Assembly (NCBI GenBank): GCA_964584415.1
Contig: CAZOZX010000034.1
Span: 1-20,699 of the forward strand
Direction: 5' to 3'
Length of the DNA: 20,699 nt
Source: PHAA01 sp964584415
Lineage (GTDB): Bacteria; Bacillota; Syntrophomonadia; Syntrophomonadales; Syntrophomonadaceae
Both the position numbers and the translations under genes were made by a program. Below are positions 1 through 7,087 of the stretch, piece after piece; the first letter of the stretch is position 1; every line of letters starts with the position of its first letter. A model generated the notes under the pieces. It was not told the DNA's origin. It did no database searches and saw only the letters and a program-made list of their open reading frames with translations.

Positions 1-578
1 CCCAGGTCAAATATCATGACGGTTTGGTTTTTATGGCTATCCAGCCCATAGGAGAGGGCTGCCGCCGTCGGTTCATTAATAATTCGCAGGACATTTAAAC
101 CTGCAATCTGCCCCGCATCCTTGGTTGCCTGGCGCTGGGCATCATTAAAATAGGCCGGTACGGTAATAACCGCATCAGTAATCTTCTCCCCCAGGTAGTT
201 ATTGGCGTCATCAACCAGTTTGCGCAATACCTGGGCACTGATTTCCTCCGGCGCATACTTTTTATCCTGGATCTGAAAATAAACCTTATCGTTATCACCG
301 CGGATAACTTTGTATGGCACTATCTTCATCTCTGCAGTTACTTCATCATATTTACGGCCGATAAAACGCTTGGCCGAATAAATGGTTGCTTCCGGATTCA
401 TAATCGCCTGGCGTTTGGCCAGGGTTCCGACCAGGCGCCGGTTATCCTTGGTAAACCCTACTACGGACGGGGTAACCCGGTCTCCTTCAGCGTTTACAAT
501 AATTACTGGCTTACCTGACTCCATAATAGCTACCGCGGAGTTGGTAGTTCCCAAATCTATGCCTACAGCTTTTCCCAT
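1..578 (-). CDS. dnaK: Molecular chaperone DnaK (Hsp70), N-terminal part, cut by window edge
   Basis: About 192 N-terminal residues of the Hsp70 ATPase domain can be read from an ATG at 578; the rest lies beyond position 1. The start is preceded by AGGAGGT (586-592), 7 nt away. Hallmarks seen are MGKAVGIDLGTTNSAVAIME (phosphate-1 loop), RFIGRK, VITVPAYFNDAQRQATKDAG and INEPTAAALSYGLD, all at the usual Hsp70 positions. DnaK is the cytosolic ATP-driven folding chaperone that works with DnaJ and GrpE. It lies 47 nt downstream of the MerR/HspR-like gene on the same strand, so the two are probably cotranscribed from the promoter at 936-964. No CIRCE element precedes it, which points to HspR-type rather than HrcA control. 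Identification is secure; whether grpE or dnaJ follow cannot be seen. Confidence 0.97.
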   Translation of the reverse strand, partial: MGKAVGIDLGTTNSAVAIMESGKPVIIVNAEGDRVTPSVVGFTKDNRRLVGTLAKRQAIMNPEATIYSAKRFIGRKYDEVTAEMKIVPYKVIRGDNDKVYFQIQDKKYAPEEISAQVLRKLVDDANNYLGEKITDAVITVPAYFNDAQRQATKDAGQIAGLNVLRIINEPTAAALSYGLDSHKNQTVMIFDL

Positions 579-625
579 GAAAGACACCTCCTAAAATATT
601 CGTTGCTTATTTGCCTTGTCCGGTT

Positions 626-904
626 TCATTCGCACCAATCCTCGATGCGGAAATTAAAACTTTGTTCCAACCGTAGAATTAGTTTGATCCCAGCCAGGTT
701 AAGTCCCATTTCCTGGGTCAGGAAACGGATACGCAGACACAGTTCAATATCAGCATTAGAAAACAGCCTGGTATTTCCGCCGGTTCGAGCCGGGAAAATC
801 AGACCGGTCTCTTCGTATATCCTCAGCGTCCGCGGGTGAACACCTACCAGTTCTGCTGCTACGCTGATGTTATATACTGGCTGACTACGGGATACATCTA
901 CCAC
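626..904 (-). CDS. hspR: MerR-family heat-shock repressor, HspR-like
   Basis: A small (92 aa) MerR-type DNA-binding protein. The winged helix-turn-helix reads YNISVAAELVGVHPRTLRIY, followed by EETGLIFPARTGGNTRLFS, the HspR-type recognition region, and a short coiled helix (ADIELCLRIRFLTQEMGLNL). There is no ligand-binding domain, as in HspR. The start is taken as GTG at 904 because GGGAGG (912-917) sits 7 nt upstream; the alternative TTG at 919 would overlap that ribosome binding site. HspR represses dnaK operons, and in Streptomyces it uses DnaK as corepressor. Here the gene precedes dnaK rather than following dnaJ as in actinobacteria. The palindrome at 947-963 is a candidate autoregulatory operator. 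The family is certain; the HspR role is inferred from size and from dnaK next door. Confidence 0.85.
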   Translation of the reverse strand: MVDVSRSQPVYNISVAAELVGVHPRTLRIYEETGLIFPARTGGNTRLFSNADIELCLRIRFLTQEMGLNLAGIKLILRLEQSFNFRIEDWCE

Positions 905-935
905 GTTGTTGCCTCCCAACTATGTCCTTAACAAG

Positions 936-964
936 AATATATAATCTGACAATCTTATTGTCAA
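936..964 (-). promoter_or_regulatory. Sigma-A promoter with overlapping palindromic operator for hspR-dnaK
   Basis: On the minus strand, TTGACA (959-964), a 17-bp spacer and TATATT (936-941) make a near-consensus housekeeping promoter 30 nt upstream of the GTG start of the HspR-like gene. A perfect inverted repeat TGACAAT-CTT-ATTGTCA (947-963) covers most of the -35 box and half the spacer. Binding there would block RNA polymerase, consistent with repression. The palindrome is unlike the actinobacterial HAIR (CTTGAGT-N7-ACTCAAG) and unlike CIRCE. Confidence 0.75.
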
Positions 965-1252
965 GTTTTGTATAAGTAATACATTTCACATTCTTTGATT
1001 TTTAATGTTGGTCAGTCCAATTGATCGTCTCCTAAATCAGCTTCATGCCGCAAATATAAAACCTGATAATTCACCTTCGAAATATAATAAAGCAGCAACA
1101 TTACATCATCGACCGGATTCTTCTATAATATTATTAGCAATCACCGGGCTTATATTTACCAGGGCCTTATTTTAGACATCCATAAACAAGATAAACAAGA
1201 TGAATCAGGCGGACCATTTGAAAAGTAAATCCAGTCCAGGAAGGTGCATGAC
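965..1252. other. AT-rich intergenic region between the hspR promoter and the Nudix gene
   Basis: No gene is seen in this gap between divergent units. A TATAAT at 1124-1129 reads toward the Nudix gene, but the matching -35 position (TTACAT, 1101-1106) is poor, so it is only a possible promoter. An AGGAAGG at 1238-1244 serves the Nudix start. Confidence 0.4.
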
Positions 1253-1771
1253 TTGGATATTAGGAAACAGAGGTATTTCTATTGCCCCAAGTGCGGGGGA
1301 CAGCTTCACTATCGCCAGCTTTTGGAGCAGCCGCGTTTGACCTGTGAGACCTGTTCCTACGTTTTTTATGAAAATCCCATTGTCGGGGTGGCAGCCATTG
1401 TGATGAATGAGCAAAACCAACTACTCCTGGGCAGGAGAAGAGGTGGGACTTATCGTGATCTCTGGTGCATTCCCTGCGGGTACCTGGAGTATCACGAGGA
1501 TGTTTACACTGGTATTAAGCGTGAATTTGTTGAGGAGACCAACCTGGAGATTGAAATAAAACGAGTGTTTACGGTTCAGTCGAACTTCCATGATCCCAAT
1601 TGTCACACGGTGGGTATCTGGTTCCTGGCGGAAATATGCGGTGGCGTTATGATGCCGGGTGATGATCTGGTCGAACTGGCTTATTTCCCGTTGGGATCGG
1701 TCCCACCCCTGGCCTTTCCTACTGATCGGGTGGTAATTGATTTACTAATGGAGACCTTGCTGGGTTATTAG
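1253..1771 (+). CDS. Nudix hydrolase with N-terminal zinc ribbon (NUDT14/NudC-like)
   Basis: A 172-aa protein with an N-terminal zinc ribbon (CPKCGG and CETCSY pairs, residues about 9-33) and a Nudix box. The box, beginning GYLEYHEDVYTGIKREFVEE, fits GX5EX7REUXEEXGU with Asn in place of the last Gly. Nudix enzymes hydrolyse nucleoside-diphosphate-linked compounds (NADH, ADP-ribose, nucleotide sugars) with Mg2+ held by the REXXEE glutamates. The zinc ribbon resembles that of NADH pyrophosphatases, but the protein is shorter than NudC, so the substrate is open. TTG at 1253 is chosen because AGGAAGG (1238-1244) lies 8 nt upstream; GTG at 1244 would begin inside that site. The gene is monocistronic and converges with the LysE gene. 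Confidence 0.88.
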   Translation: MDIRKQRYFYCPKCGGQLHYRQLLEQPRLTCETCSYVFYENPIVGVAAIVMNEQNQLLLGRRRGGTYRDLWCIPCGYLEYHEDVYTGIKREFVEETNLEIEIKRVFTVQSNFHDPNCHTVGIWFLAEICGGVMMPGDDLVELAYFPLGSVPPLAFPTDRVVIDLLMETLLGY

Positions 1772-1802
1772 GGGACGATGCGGATTTCTCTAAAATCTAT
1801 TT

Positions 1803-1816
1803 GCGTCCTTCGACGC
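1803..1816. terminator. Small bidirectional hairpin between Nudix and LysE genes
   Basis: GCGTC-CTTC-GACGC is a perfect 5-bp hairpin directly after the LysE stop (minus strand) and 31 nt after the Nudix stop. The minus-strand tail is AAATAGATTTTAG, with only a short T-run, so termination would be weak. A longer GGACG...CGTCC pairing (1773-1808) is an alternative fold. Confidence 0.35.
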
Positions 1817-2455
1817 TTAGCTCATTAAGCCACTATATATGAAATAAGCCCCGGTGCCGACTAAAAACAAGGCACAAAAACCCAGAATAACTTTATAAAT
1901 GGTGGGATTAAAGAACTTGCGCCCCCCGCTTAATGCTATCGATACTATTGAATACCAGGCCAGATCTGCACTGATATGCCCGCTGAAAAAAGCCACCATA
2001 CCTATTGTCCCGCTCTTCATAGCAAGGCTTATGTAGGTCAATCCAATCGTTGCCCACCACAGCCACCAGTAGGGATTAGCCAGGCTGACGGTCGCCCCTG
2101 CTACCACGGGGTGTATCCGGATCCTATTAGACTGGGAAGCGGAGTCCACCTCCAACGATAGTCGGCTTTGGAGCAGATCGCGGCTCATCATGCCGCCCAG
2201 GAAAATCAATACGACCCCGCCCAACAAGGCTATTACCAGACTTACATCCGGGCGTACCAGAAACCCTGCCAATCCCGCCACCAAGGCGATTATCAAGCCG
2301 ATTTCCAGCACCCCATGACCGAGAACCATATAAGGTCCAACCCGCCAGTCACGGCGCAGGGTTTCTGCAATAGCAGTTGAAAGCATTGGTCCCGGGATCA
2401 TAGCCCCGGATAAAGCTACTATAAAAGCGGTAGTAAATAAAAGCCCTAAATCCAT
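1817..2455 (-). CDS. LysE/RhtB-family amino-acid exporter
   Basis: A 212-aa integral membrane protein with about six hydrophobic segments and the family's N-terminal signature GAMIPGPMLSTAIAETLRRD, including the conserved PGP turn. A second conserved block, SLANPYWWLWWATIGLTYIS, lies about residues 124-143. LysE-type proteins expel amino acids (lysine, homoserine, threonine, cysteine) or other small solutes across the cytoplasmic membrane. Which one is handled here cannot be told from sequence. The ATG at 2455 is preceded by a weakly spaced AGGGGG. The gene is alone: it converges with the Nudix gene and lies downstream of the hcp operon on the same strand, about 220 nt away and past a hairpin. 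Confidence 0.9.
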   Translation of the reverse strand: MDLGLLFTTAFIVALSGAMIPGPMLSTAIAETLRRDWRVGPYMVLGHGVLEIGLIIALVAGLAGFLVRPDVSLVIALLGGVVLIFLGGMMSRDLLQSRLSLEVDSASQSNRIRIHPVVAGATVSLANPYWWLWWATIGLTYISLAMKSGTIGMVAFFSGHISADLAWYSIVSIALSGGRKFFNPTIYKVILGFCALFLVGTGAYFIYSGLMS

Positions 2456-2596
2456 TTTTTATACCCGTTCCCCCTGCAGCGATCCGCTTTAACATTAAAT
2501 ATGGTCAGCTGGATTTAATTATCAACCCAAAATCTGCGTTCCAGGTGAAGCATCAGAATTCTCTATAACCTGCCCTTTTTCGGTTAAATAGGACAA

Positions 2597-2644
2597 CCCG
2601 CCCCTTCACCAGTTAATTATGGCACAGAGGCGGGAATTATCACA
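2597..2644 (-). terminator. Possible terminator after the hcp operon
   Basis: CCCGCC (2597-2602) and GGCGGG (2639-2644) can pair across a 36-nt loop. The minus-strand 3' side runs into TTGTCCTATTT. It lies 32 nt past the ferredoxin stop, where the Rrf2-hcp-cupin-ferredoxin transcript would be expected to end. The large loop makes this tentative. Confidence 0.3.
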
Positions 2645-2676
2645 AGCGGCTTAATATAATCGATATTAGCCCTATT

Positions 2677-3054
2677 TTATCCGTGTATCAGGCGCGGCAG
2701 GCAGCGGGTGCAAACCCAATTTGATTCCCCCTGGTGTTTGATGGGCAGCAGATACGCATCTTCTTCGCTGGTCAAACAAAAGTTGCAGCGCTGGGGAATG
2801 TAATGTCGAGGTGCATTGTTCCTCTTTTCCTCCACAGCCGTTTCCGAAAAAAGATCTGTTTCCCTGATTTCCAGCGACAGTGCCCCCAGTGGACACACGC
2901 CCAGGCAGAATCCGGCTCCATCGCACAACTCGTCCTTGATAACCTTGGCCTTGCCGTCAACCAGAACCAGGGCCCCCTCCGCACAGGGTGAGATGCAGGC
3001 TCCGCAGCCATTGCATAATTCTTCATCGATTTTTATGATACTTCGCATTACCAT
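2677..3054 (-). CDS. 4Fe-4S ferredoxin with C-terminal CxxC pairs, Hcp-associated
   Basis: A 125-aa protein ending the hcp operon. Residues about 14-24 carry one complete cluster motif (CNGCGACISPC). The second motif, CDGAGFCLGVCP, has Ala where the second of four Cys is expected, leaving three. A C-terminal extension has two further pairs, CNFC and CTRC, spaced like a zinc ribbon or rubredoxin knuckle. A ferredoxin with this CDGxGxC variant is, from memory, a common neighbour of hcp in clostridia. The inferred role is electron delivery to Hcp. The first ATG (3054) is preferred because AAGGAG lies 10 nt upstream; a second ATG two codons on is possible. The start is 50 nt from the cupin stop. 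Confidence 0.88.
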   Translation of the reverse strand: MVMRSIIKIDEELCNGCGACISPCAEGALVLVDGKAKVIKDELCDGAGFCLGVCPLGALSLEIRETDLFSETAVEEKRNNAPRHYIPQRCNFCLTSEEDAYLLPIKHQGESNWVCTRCLPRLIHG

Positions 3055-3104
3055 CTCAGATTCACTCCTTACTGCCGCTGGGTCACATTACCCTGGCTTT
3101 GTCT

Positions 3105-3449
3105 CTAGGACTTGATCATAATCAACAGCATCTTGAAATCTTGCGGGGCATCGACCGCATGAGGCACGTTGGCGGGCATAATAATCATCTCACCGGTACC
3201 GACTTTATTAAGCTCCCCAGCAATCTTGATTTCTGCCTGCCCATCCAGGACCACTACCATGGCGTTAAATGGGGCGCTGTGCTCACTGAGTCCCTGCCCC
3301 TTGGCAAAAGCAAACAGGGTAATGGTTCCCGTGGGCTGCTGGATCAAAGTTTTGCTGACCACGGCTCCTTCCTGGTAATCGATAAAATCAACCGGGTTTA
3401 GTGTGCGCCCTAAATATTCACCAATATTAATAGAAGTCCCTTTAATCAT
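3105..3449 (-). CDS. Small cupin-domain protein
   Basis: A 114-aa single-domain cupin. Motif 1 is recognisable as GQGLSEHSAPFNAMVVVLDG (one metal-type His in EHSAPF and a Gly-ended strand). Motif 2 is GEMIIMPANVPHAVDA with its His. Metal ligands are fewer than in oxygenase cupins, so a binding or sensing role is as likely as catalysis. It lies 16 nt after hcp, and its ribosome binding site (AGGGG, 8 nt from the ATG) begins just past the hcp stop, implying tight co-expression. I know of similar cupins next to hcp in anaerobes, but no function established for them. Confidence 0.85.
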   Translation of the reverse strand: MIKGTSINIGEYLGRTLNPVDFIDYQEGAVVSKTLIQQPTGTITLFAFAKGQGLSEHSAPFNAMVVVLDGQAEIKIAGELNKVGTGEMIIMPANVPHAVDAPQDFKMLLIMIKS

Positions 3450-3465
3450 TGTTTCAGCCCCTTTC

Positions 3466-5070
3466 TTAACCGACTATAGCCGCCAGATCTTCATCAACCG
3501 TAGAGATTGGTTTGATACCGAATTTATCTACCAGCACCTGGAGTACATTGGGTGAAACGAAAGCCGGCAGACTGGGACCAAGGCGGATGTTCTTAATATC
3601 AAGGTAGAGCAGGGTCAGTAATATCGAAACCGCCTTCTGTTCGTACCAGGACAACACCATCGACAAGGGCAGATCATTGACCCCACAGCCGAAGGCATTG
3701 GCCAGGGCCACCGCTATCTGCACTGCCGAATAGGCATCGTTACATTGACCGATATCGAGCAGCCTAGGTATGCCACCGATGTCACCGAGTTTATGGTCGA
3801 AGAAACGGAATTTCCCGCAGGCCAGGGTCAGGACAACGGAATCCTCAGGCAGGCGATCGACCAGCTCGGTATAATAATTGCGGCCAGACTTAGCCCCGTC
3901 GCATCCTCCCACCAGTACGAATCTTTTTATGGCGCCGCTCTTCACCGCTTCAATGACCTTATCCGCTACGCTTAATACCGCATTGCGCCCAAAACCGGTT
4001 AAGACTGAGCCCTTGTCAGTATCCTCAATAAAACCTGGCAGCTCGATAGCTTTATTAATTACCGGCCCGAAATCATTATTTTCAATATGAGTTGTGCCCG
4101 GCCAGCCGACCGCCCCCGACGTGAATATATTACTAAAATAACTGACGGCGGGCTCTTGGATACAGTTGGTGGTCATTAAAATCGCTCCCGGAAAGGCGGC
4201 AAATTCCTTTTTCTGGTTCTGCCAGGCAGTGCCATAATGTCCAACCAGGTGAGCATGCTTCTTGAGTTCCGGGTAACCGTGCGCCGGCAGCATTTCCCCG
4301 TGGGTGTATACGTTGATACCTTTGCCTTCCGTCTGCTCCAGAAGGTCCTTAAGGTCCTTCAGGTCATGCCCCGAAACCAGAATGCATTTGCCCTTAACTT
4401 GTCCGAGTTTCACTTCTGTAGGCTCGGGATGGCCAAAGGTTTCCGTATTTCCGGCATCCAGTATTTCCATGGCCTTAAGGTTGATTTCGCCGCACTTTAG
4501 AACCAGACCCAGCCAGTCCTCCATCGGGCGATCGGCTCCAATAAGACTGGCCATAGCCTCGTGAACGAAGGCATACACCTGCTCGTCTTCCTTATCTAGA
4601 ATAGCGGCGTGGTGAGCATAGGCAGCCACTCCTCTGACTCCATACAACAATATTTCTTTCAGGGAACGAATATCCGGATTCTGCTCCTTGCTGCCCGGGT
4701 AACCCGTTTCTTCACCCTGCTTGATCAGCCCAGCCAAATCTGCAGCCGGATTTAGAATAAAATCAGTTCCAATCCCGATCTTGGCGGCCATCTCCCGGGT
4801 TTTTGCAACTACTTCCCGGATATCTTTTTCAATAGCTTCCGGATCAAAATTAACATTGGTCAGGGTCGCAAATAAGGCCTTGGTGGATAGATGGTTCAGC
4901 TTGAAATCGACGGCGCCTTTTAATCTGGCCTGGCGTCCAACTTCTGACATCTGGCTGACTGCATAGGTAAGCAAATCAAGCAACGCTGCTACTTCCGGCT
5001 TTTTACCGCATACGCCGATAGTGGCGCAGCCAGTCCCCTTGGATGTCTGTTCGCACTGATTACAAAACAT
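3466..5070 (-). CDS. hcp: Hybrid cluster protein (hydroxylamine / NO reductase)
   Basis: A full-length Hcp of 534 aa. The N-terminal 4Fe-4S ligands are C3, C6, C15 and C21 (CxxC-x8-C-x5-C), the spacing of Hcps from anaerobes. Hybrid-cluster motifs seen include SGHDLKDL, TTNCIQEP, GGCDGAKSGRNYY, LACGKFRFFD, IGQCNDAYSA and LSWYEQKA. Hcp reduces hydroxylamine in vitro, and in enteric bacteria it is a high-affinity NO reductase needing a redox partner, here probably the operon's ferredoxin. ATG at 5070 (MFCNQCEQ) is chosen because GGAGG lies 8 nt upstream. The in-frame ATG at 5088 overlaps that site and adds a non-conserved MREERS. It is followed by cupin and ferredoxin genes and preceded by the Rrf2 regulator on the same strand. 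Confidence 0.96.
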   Translation of the reverse strand: MFCNQCEQTSKGTGCATIGVCGKKPEVAALLDLLTYAVSQMSEVGRQARLKGAVDFKLNHLSTKALFATLTNVNFDPEAIEKDIREVVAKTREMAAKIGIGTDFILNPAADLAGLIKQGEETGYPGSKEQNPDIRSLKEILLYGVRGVAAYAHHAAILDKEDEQVYAFVHEAMASLIGADRPMEDWLGLVLKCGEINLKAMEILDAGNTETFGHPEPTEVKLGQVKGKCILVSGHDLKDLKDLLEQTEGKGINVYTHGEMLPAHGYPELKKHAHLVGHYGTAWQNQKKEFAAFPGAILMTTNCIQEPAVSYFSNIFTSGAVGWPGTTHIENNDFGPVINKAIELPGFIEDTDKGSVLTGFGRNAVLSVADKVIEAVKSGAIKRFVLVGGCDGAKSGRNYYTELVDRLPEDSVVLTLACGKFRFFDHKLGDIGGIPRLLDIGQCNDAYSAVQIAVALANAFGCGVNDLPLSMVLSWYEQKAVSILLTLLYLDIKNIRLGPSLPAFVSPNVLQVLVDKFGIKPISTVDEDLAAIVG

Positions 5071-5135
5071 TGATCGTTCCTCCCTCATGTTCTTAATATT
5101 CCCCCATGTTCTAAGGTGTTGAATCTGACAACTGA

Positions 5136-5564
5136 CTATTGTGACAGGTTCCCCTGCTCGGATTCCTCGGCAGCCATATCGGCCAGGCTAGTTTTCTTGA
5201 GCTCCCTTACCAGGGATTTTTGGGCTCGAGCCAGGGCTTTCCGAACCTGACAGGTGGACTGGTTTTCGCACTGGTACCCGGGACCGAGACATACATTGAG
5301 CGCAATCGGTCCTTCCATTGCTTCGATCACATCCGCTACTGTAATTTTATCCGGAGTTCGCCCCAGTCTCACCCCACCTTGAATACCCCGTTGGGTTGCT
5401 ACCAGACCGGCCCGAGACAACATTTGAATGGTCTTGTGCAGAAAATCCTCGGGAATGGCATGCTTCTGCGATATAACCTTGCTCGGCAAAAGCTGCCCAT
5501 ATGGCACTTTGGCAAGTTCTAGCAGGGTCTTGATAGCATACTCGGTCTGGCGGGTAATCTGCAA
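5136..5564 (-). CDS. Rrf2-family Fe-S regulator (NsrR/IscR type)
   Basis: A 142-aa Rrf2 protein: N-terminal winged helix (MQITRQTEYAIKTLLELAKV), wing with GIQGGVRLGR, then three cysteines C92, C99 and C105 (C-x6-C-x5-C). That arrangement binds a [2Fe-2S] or [4Fe-4S] cluster in IscR and NsrR. The start is TTG at 5564, with AAAGGTG 8 nt upstream; the overlapping ATG is out of frame. It is the first gene of the hcp operon, 65 nt before hcp, so a role as NO- or redox-sensing repressor of its own operon is a fair inference. The upstream DNA (5571-5640) is very AT-rich; TTGATT (on minus) could be a -35 box, but I find no convincing -10 or palindrome. Family certain, ligand not. Confidence 0.9.
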   Translation of the reverse strand: MQITRQTEYAIKTLLELAKVPYGQLLPSKVISQKHAIPEDFLHKTIQMLSRAGLVATQRGIQGGVRLGRTPDKITVADVIEAMEGPIALNVCLGPGYQCENQSTCQVRKALARAQKSLVRELKKTSLADMAAEESEQGNLSQ

Positions 5565-5862
5565 TCATCTCACACCTTTCTAAAGTGGACTAATTTGATT
5601 CAGTTTATATATTTATATTAAACAGAATATATTACAAAAATCAAGCACAAGTTCAGAAAATTGCGGTGGAATTATTTTCTTGGTTATCTGCACCGCTTAG
5701 CCAAAAAATTACTAGCCATGCGAAGGTTTTTCCAGTACACTGGTTTTCGGAATTATCTTATCTCCCTCGTAATAACAATATTCTAGCTGGATGTGCTTAA
5801 ACTCCCATATTATTTTCGACACCGCCCTTTTTTGCCGGCGGCAATTAGGAGGATTGGTGCTA
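5565..5862. other. Divergent intergenic region between the Rrf2 and lipase genes
   Basis: About 300 nt, AT-rich next to the Rrf2 gene, holding no gene I can support. Short dyads occur (CCAGT-AC-ACTGG near 5732; CCGCC...GGCGG near 5822-5840, just before the lipase ribosome binding site). None has a T-run or a matching promoter pair, so none is called as a site. Confidence 0.3.
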
Positions 5863-7005
5863 ATGGGTAAATTTGACGATCTGATATCAATTCTATTTAA
5901 TCACCGGGCTCTTGTGCCTAATAGCTCCAACTATTGGGACGGTATCTTATCCTGTCATGTGCCTGCTTTGTATAACCAACGCGAACCCTTCTGCAAATCC
6001 AACCAGCATTTGGACAGCAATATTATTAAGTCCTTCGGCAGCGCCCGTCCTTCCTCAGATCAATACCTGCTCCACCTGGCGCCGGGTTGGCAGCAAAATC
6101 GAAATCAAATTCCTGTCGTACTGGTCCCCGGGGCCGGAATGGACGCTATCTCTTTTGTAAATCTCTACAACCTTGGGTACGAGGGAATGCAGCAGCAGTT
6201 AGTACAGCTTGGCTATAGGGTATTTGCCTTAACGTTTGCCCACACCCACGGTAACAACTTTTACCAGGCGGAAATCTTGGCCCACGCTATCGACCAGATA
6301 AAGATTATGTGTAAAACTGATAAAGTAGATCTGATAGCCCACAGCAAGGGAGGGCTGGCAGCTCGAATTTACATGTCCAACTTAGGCAGTACTCATTATC
6401 GGGGTGATGTCCGGCGCTGTATAATGCTGGGCACACCCAACCTGGGGACTGATTTCGCCTTTCGCAATCCTTCTATCTCAGTCCCAATCTATTTGAGCGG
6501 CAGCAACGGGGTTATTGCCTGGGATCGCATCAATTATCTGGGTTCATCGGTGGACACAACCGCCCAGGCCATATATCATGATGGTGCTTTTCCAGGGCAG
6601 TGTCAGATGCTTTACAAGTGGACGGATCGCTATCCCCTGGATATGACCCAGGCTGACTGGTGGACCACCTACTATGGAGGTCAGGGATTCATAAGCCATT
6701 CCCGGGGAATTAATGCCGCCATGGCTGACGGTGGTTTTTTGATATCCAAACTGGAAAAGGCGGGTATGGAGGCCGGGATCGAGTTATTTGTTCTGGCTGG
6801 TACTAACCATATGTTTGGTCCTATTCCCGGTGATATTTCGGCCCCCAGTGATGGAGTAGTCTTTGTTGACAGTGTGTTAAATACCGATGGGATAGTCAAG
6901 GGCGGTGCCAGACTAAAAGTCAAAACAACTATGAAGGTAAACCACCTGGAGCTGCTTTTCTATCGCCAGGTTATTCGATGGATAGACCAACAATTGCAGA
7001 GTTAA
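5863..7005 (+). CDS. Lipase-like alpha/beta hydrolase
   Basis: A 380-aa alpha/beta-hydrolase. VVLVPGAGMD (residues about 85-94) forms the oxyanion-hole strand. DLIAHSKGGLAARIY holds the nucleophile elbow A-H-S161-K-G-G, variant of GxSxG. LGTPNLGTDF follows, typical of bacterial triacylglycerol lipases. The likely acid and base are in PSDGVVFVDS and GTNHMFG; this assignment is tentative. No signal peptide is visible, so the enzyme should be cytoplasmic unless exported by another route. ATG at 5863 is chosen because AGGAGG lies 10 nt upstream; the reading frame is open further back to 5791 without a ribosome binding site. An 82-nt gap separates it from the ABC importer genes. The natural ester substrate is unknown. 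Confidence 0.85.
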   Translation: MGKFDDLISILFNHRALVPNSSNYWDGILSCHVPALYNQREPFCKSNQHLDSNIIKSFGSARPSSDQYLLHLAPGWQQNRNQIPVVLVPGAGMDAISFVNLYNLGYEGMQQQLVQLGYRVFALTFAHTHGNNFYQAEILAHAIDQIKIMCKTDKVDLIAHSKGGLAARIYMSNLGSTHYRGDVRRCIMLGTPNLGTDFAFRNPSISVPIYLSGSNGVIAWDRINYLGSSVDTTAQAIYHDGAFPGQCQMLYKWTDRYPLDMTQADWWTTYYGGQGFISHSRGINAAMADGGFLISKLEKAGMEAGIELFVLAGTNHMFGPIPGDISAPSDGVVFVDSVLNTDGIVKGGARLKVKTTMKVNHLELLFYRQVIRWIDQQLQS

Positions 7006-7050
7006 TAAATAAAGCCCCGGATTAATGTAGAGGATGACTGTTTGTTGGTA

Positions 7051-7087
7051 TATAATGTAAGCTATATTTTTACAAAGGAGATTCGTA
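7051..7087 (+). promoter_or_regulatory. Possible -10 box and ribosome binding site for the ABC importer operon
   Basis: TATAAT at 7051-7056 is a consensus -10 hexamer, but the -35 position (TAGAGG, 7028-7033) does not match, so an activator or read-through from the lipase gene may matter. AAAGGAG (7074-7080) lies 7 nt before the ATG at 7088. No riboswitch fold is seen in this short leader. Confidence 0.35.

Noticed and set aside
5094..5160. FNR/HcpR-type box between Rrf2 and hcp genes (TGACAA...TTGTGA)
   Set aside because: The half-sites face the wrong way for an FNR/CRP-type site and match only 5 of 6; part lies in the Rrf2 coding end.
7006..7087. TPP riboswitch before the ThiY-like binding protein
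   Set aside because: The leader is too short and lacks the CUGAGA and other conserved thi-box blocks.
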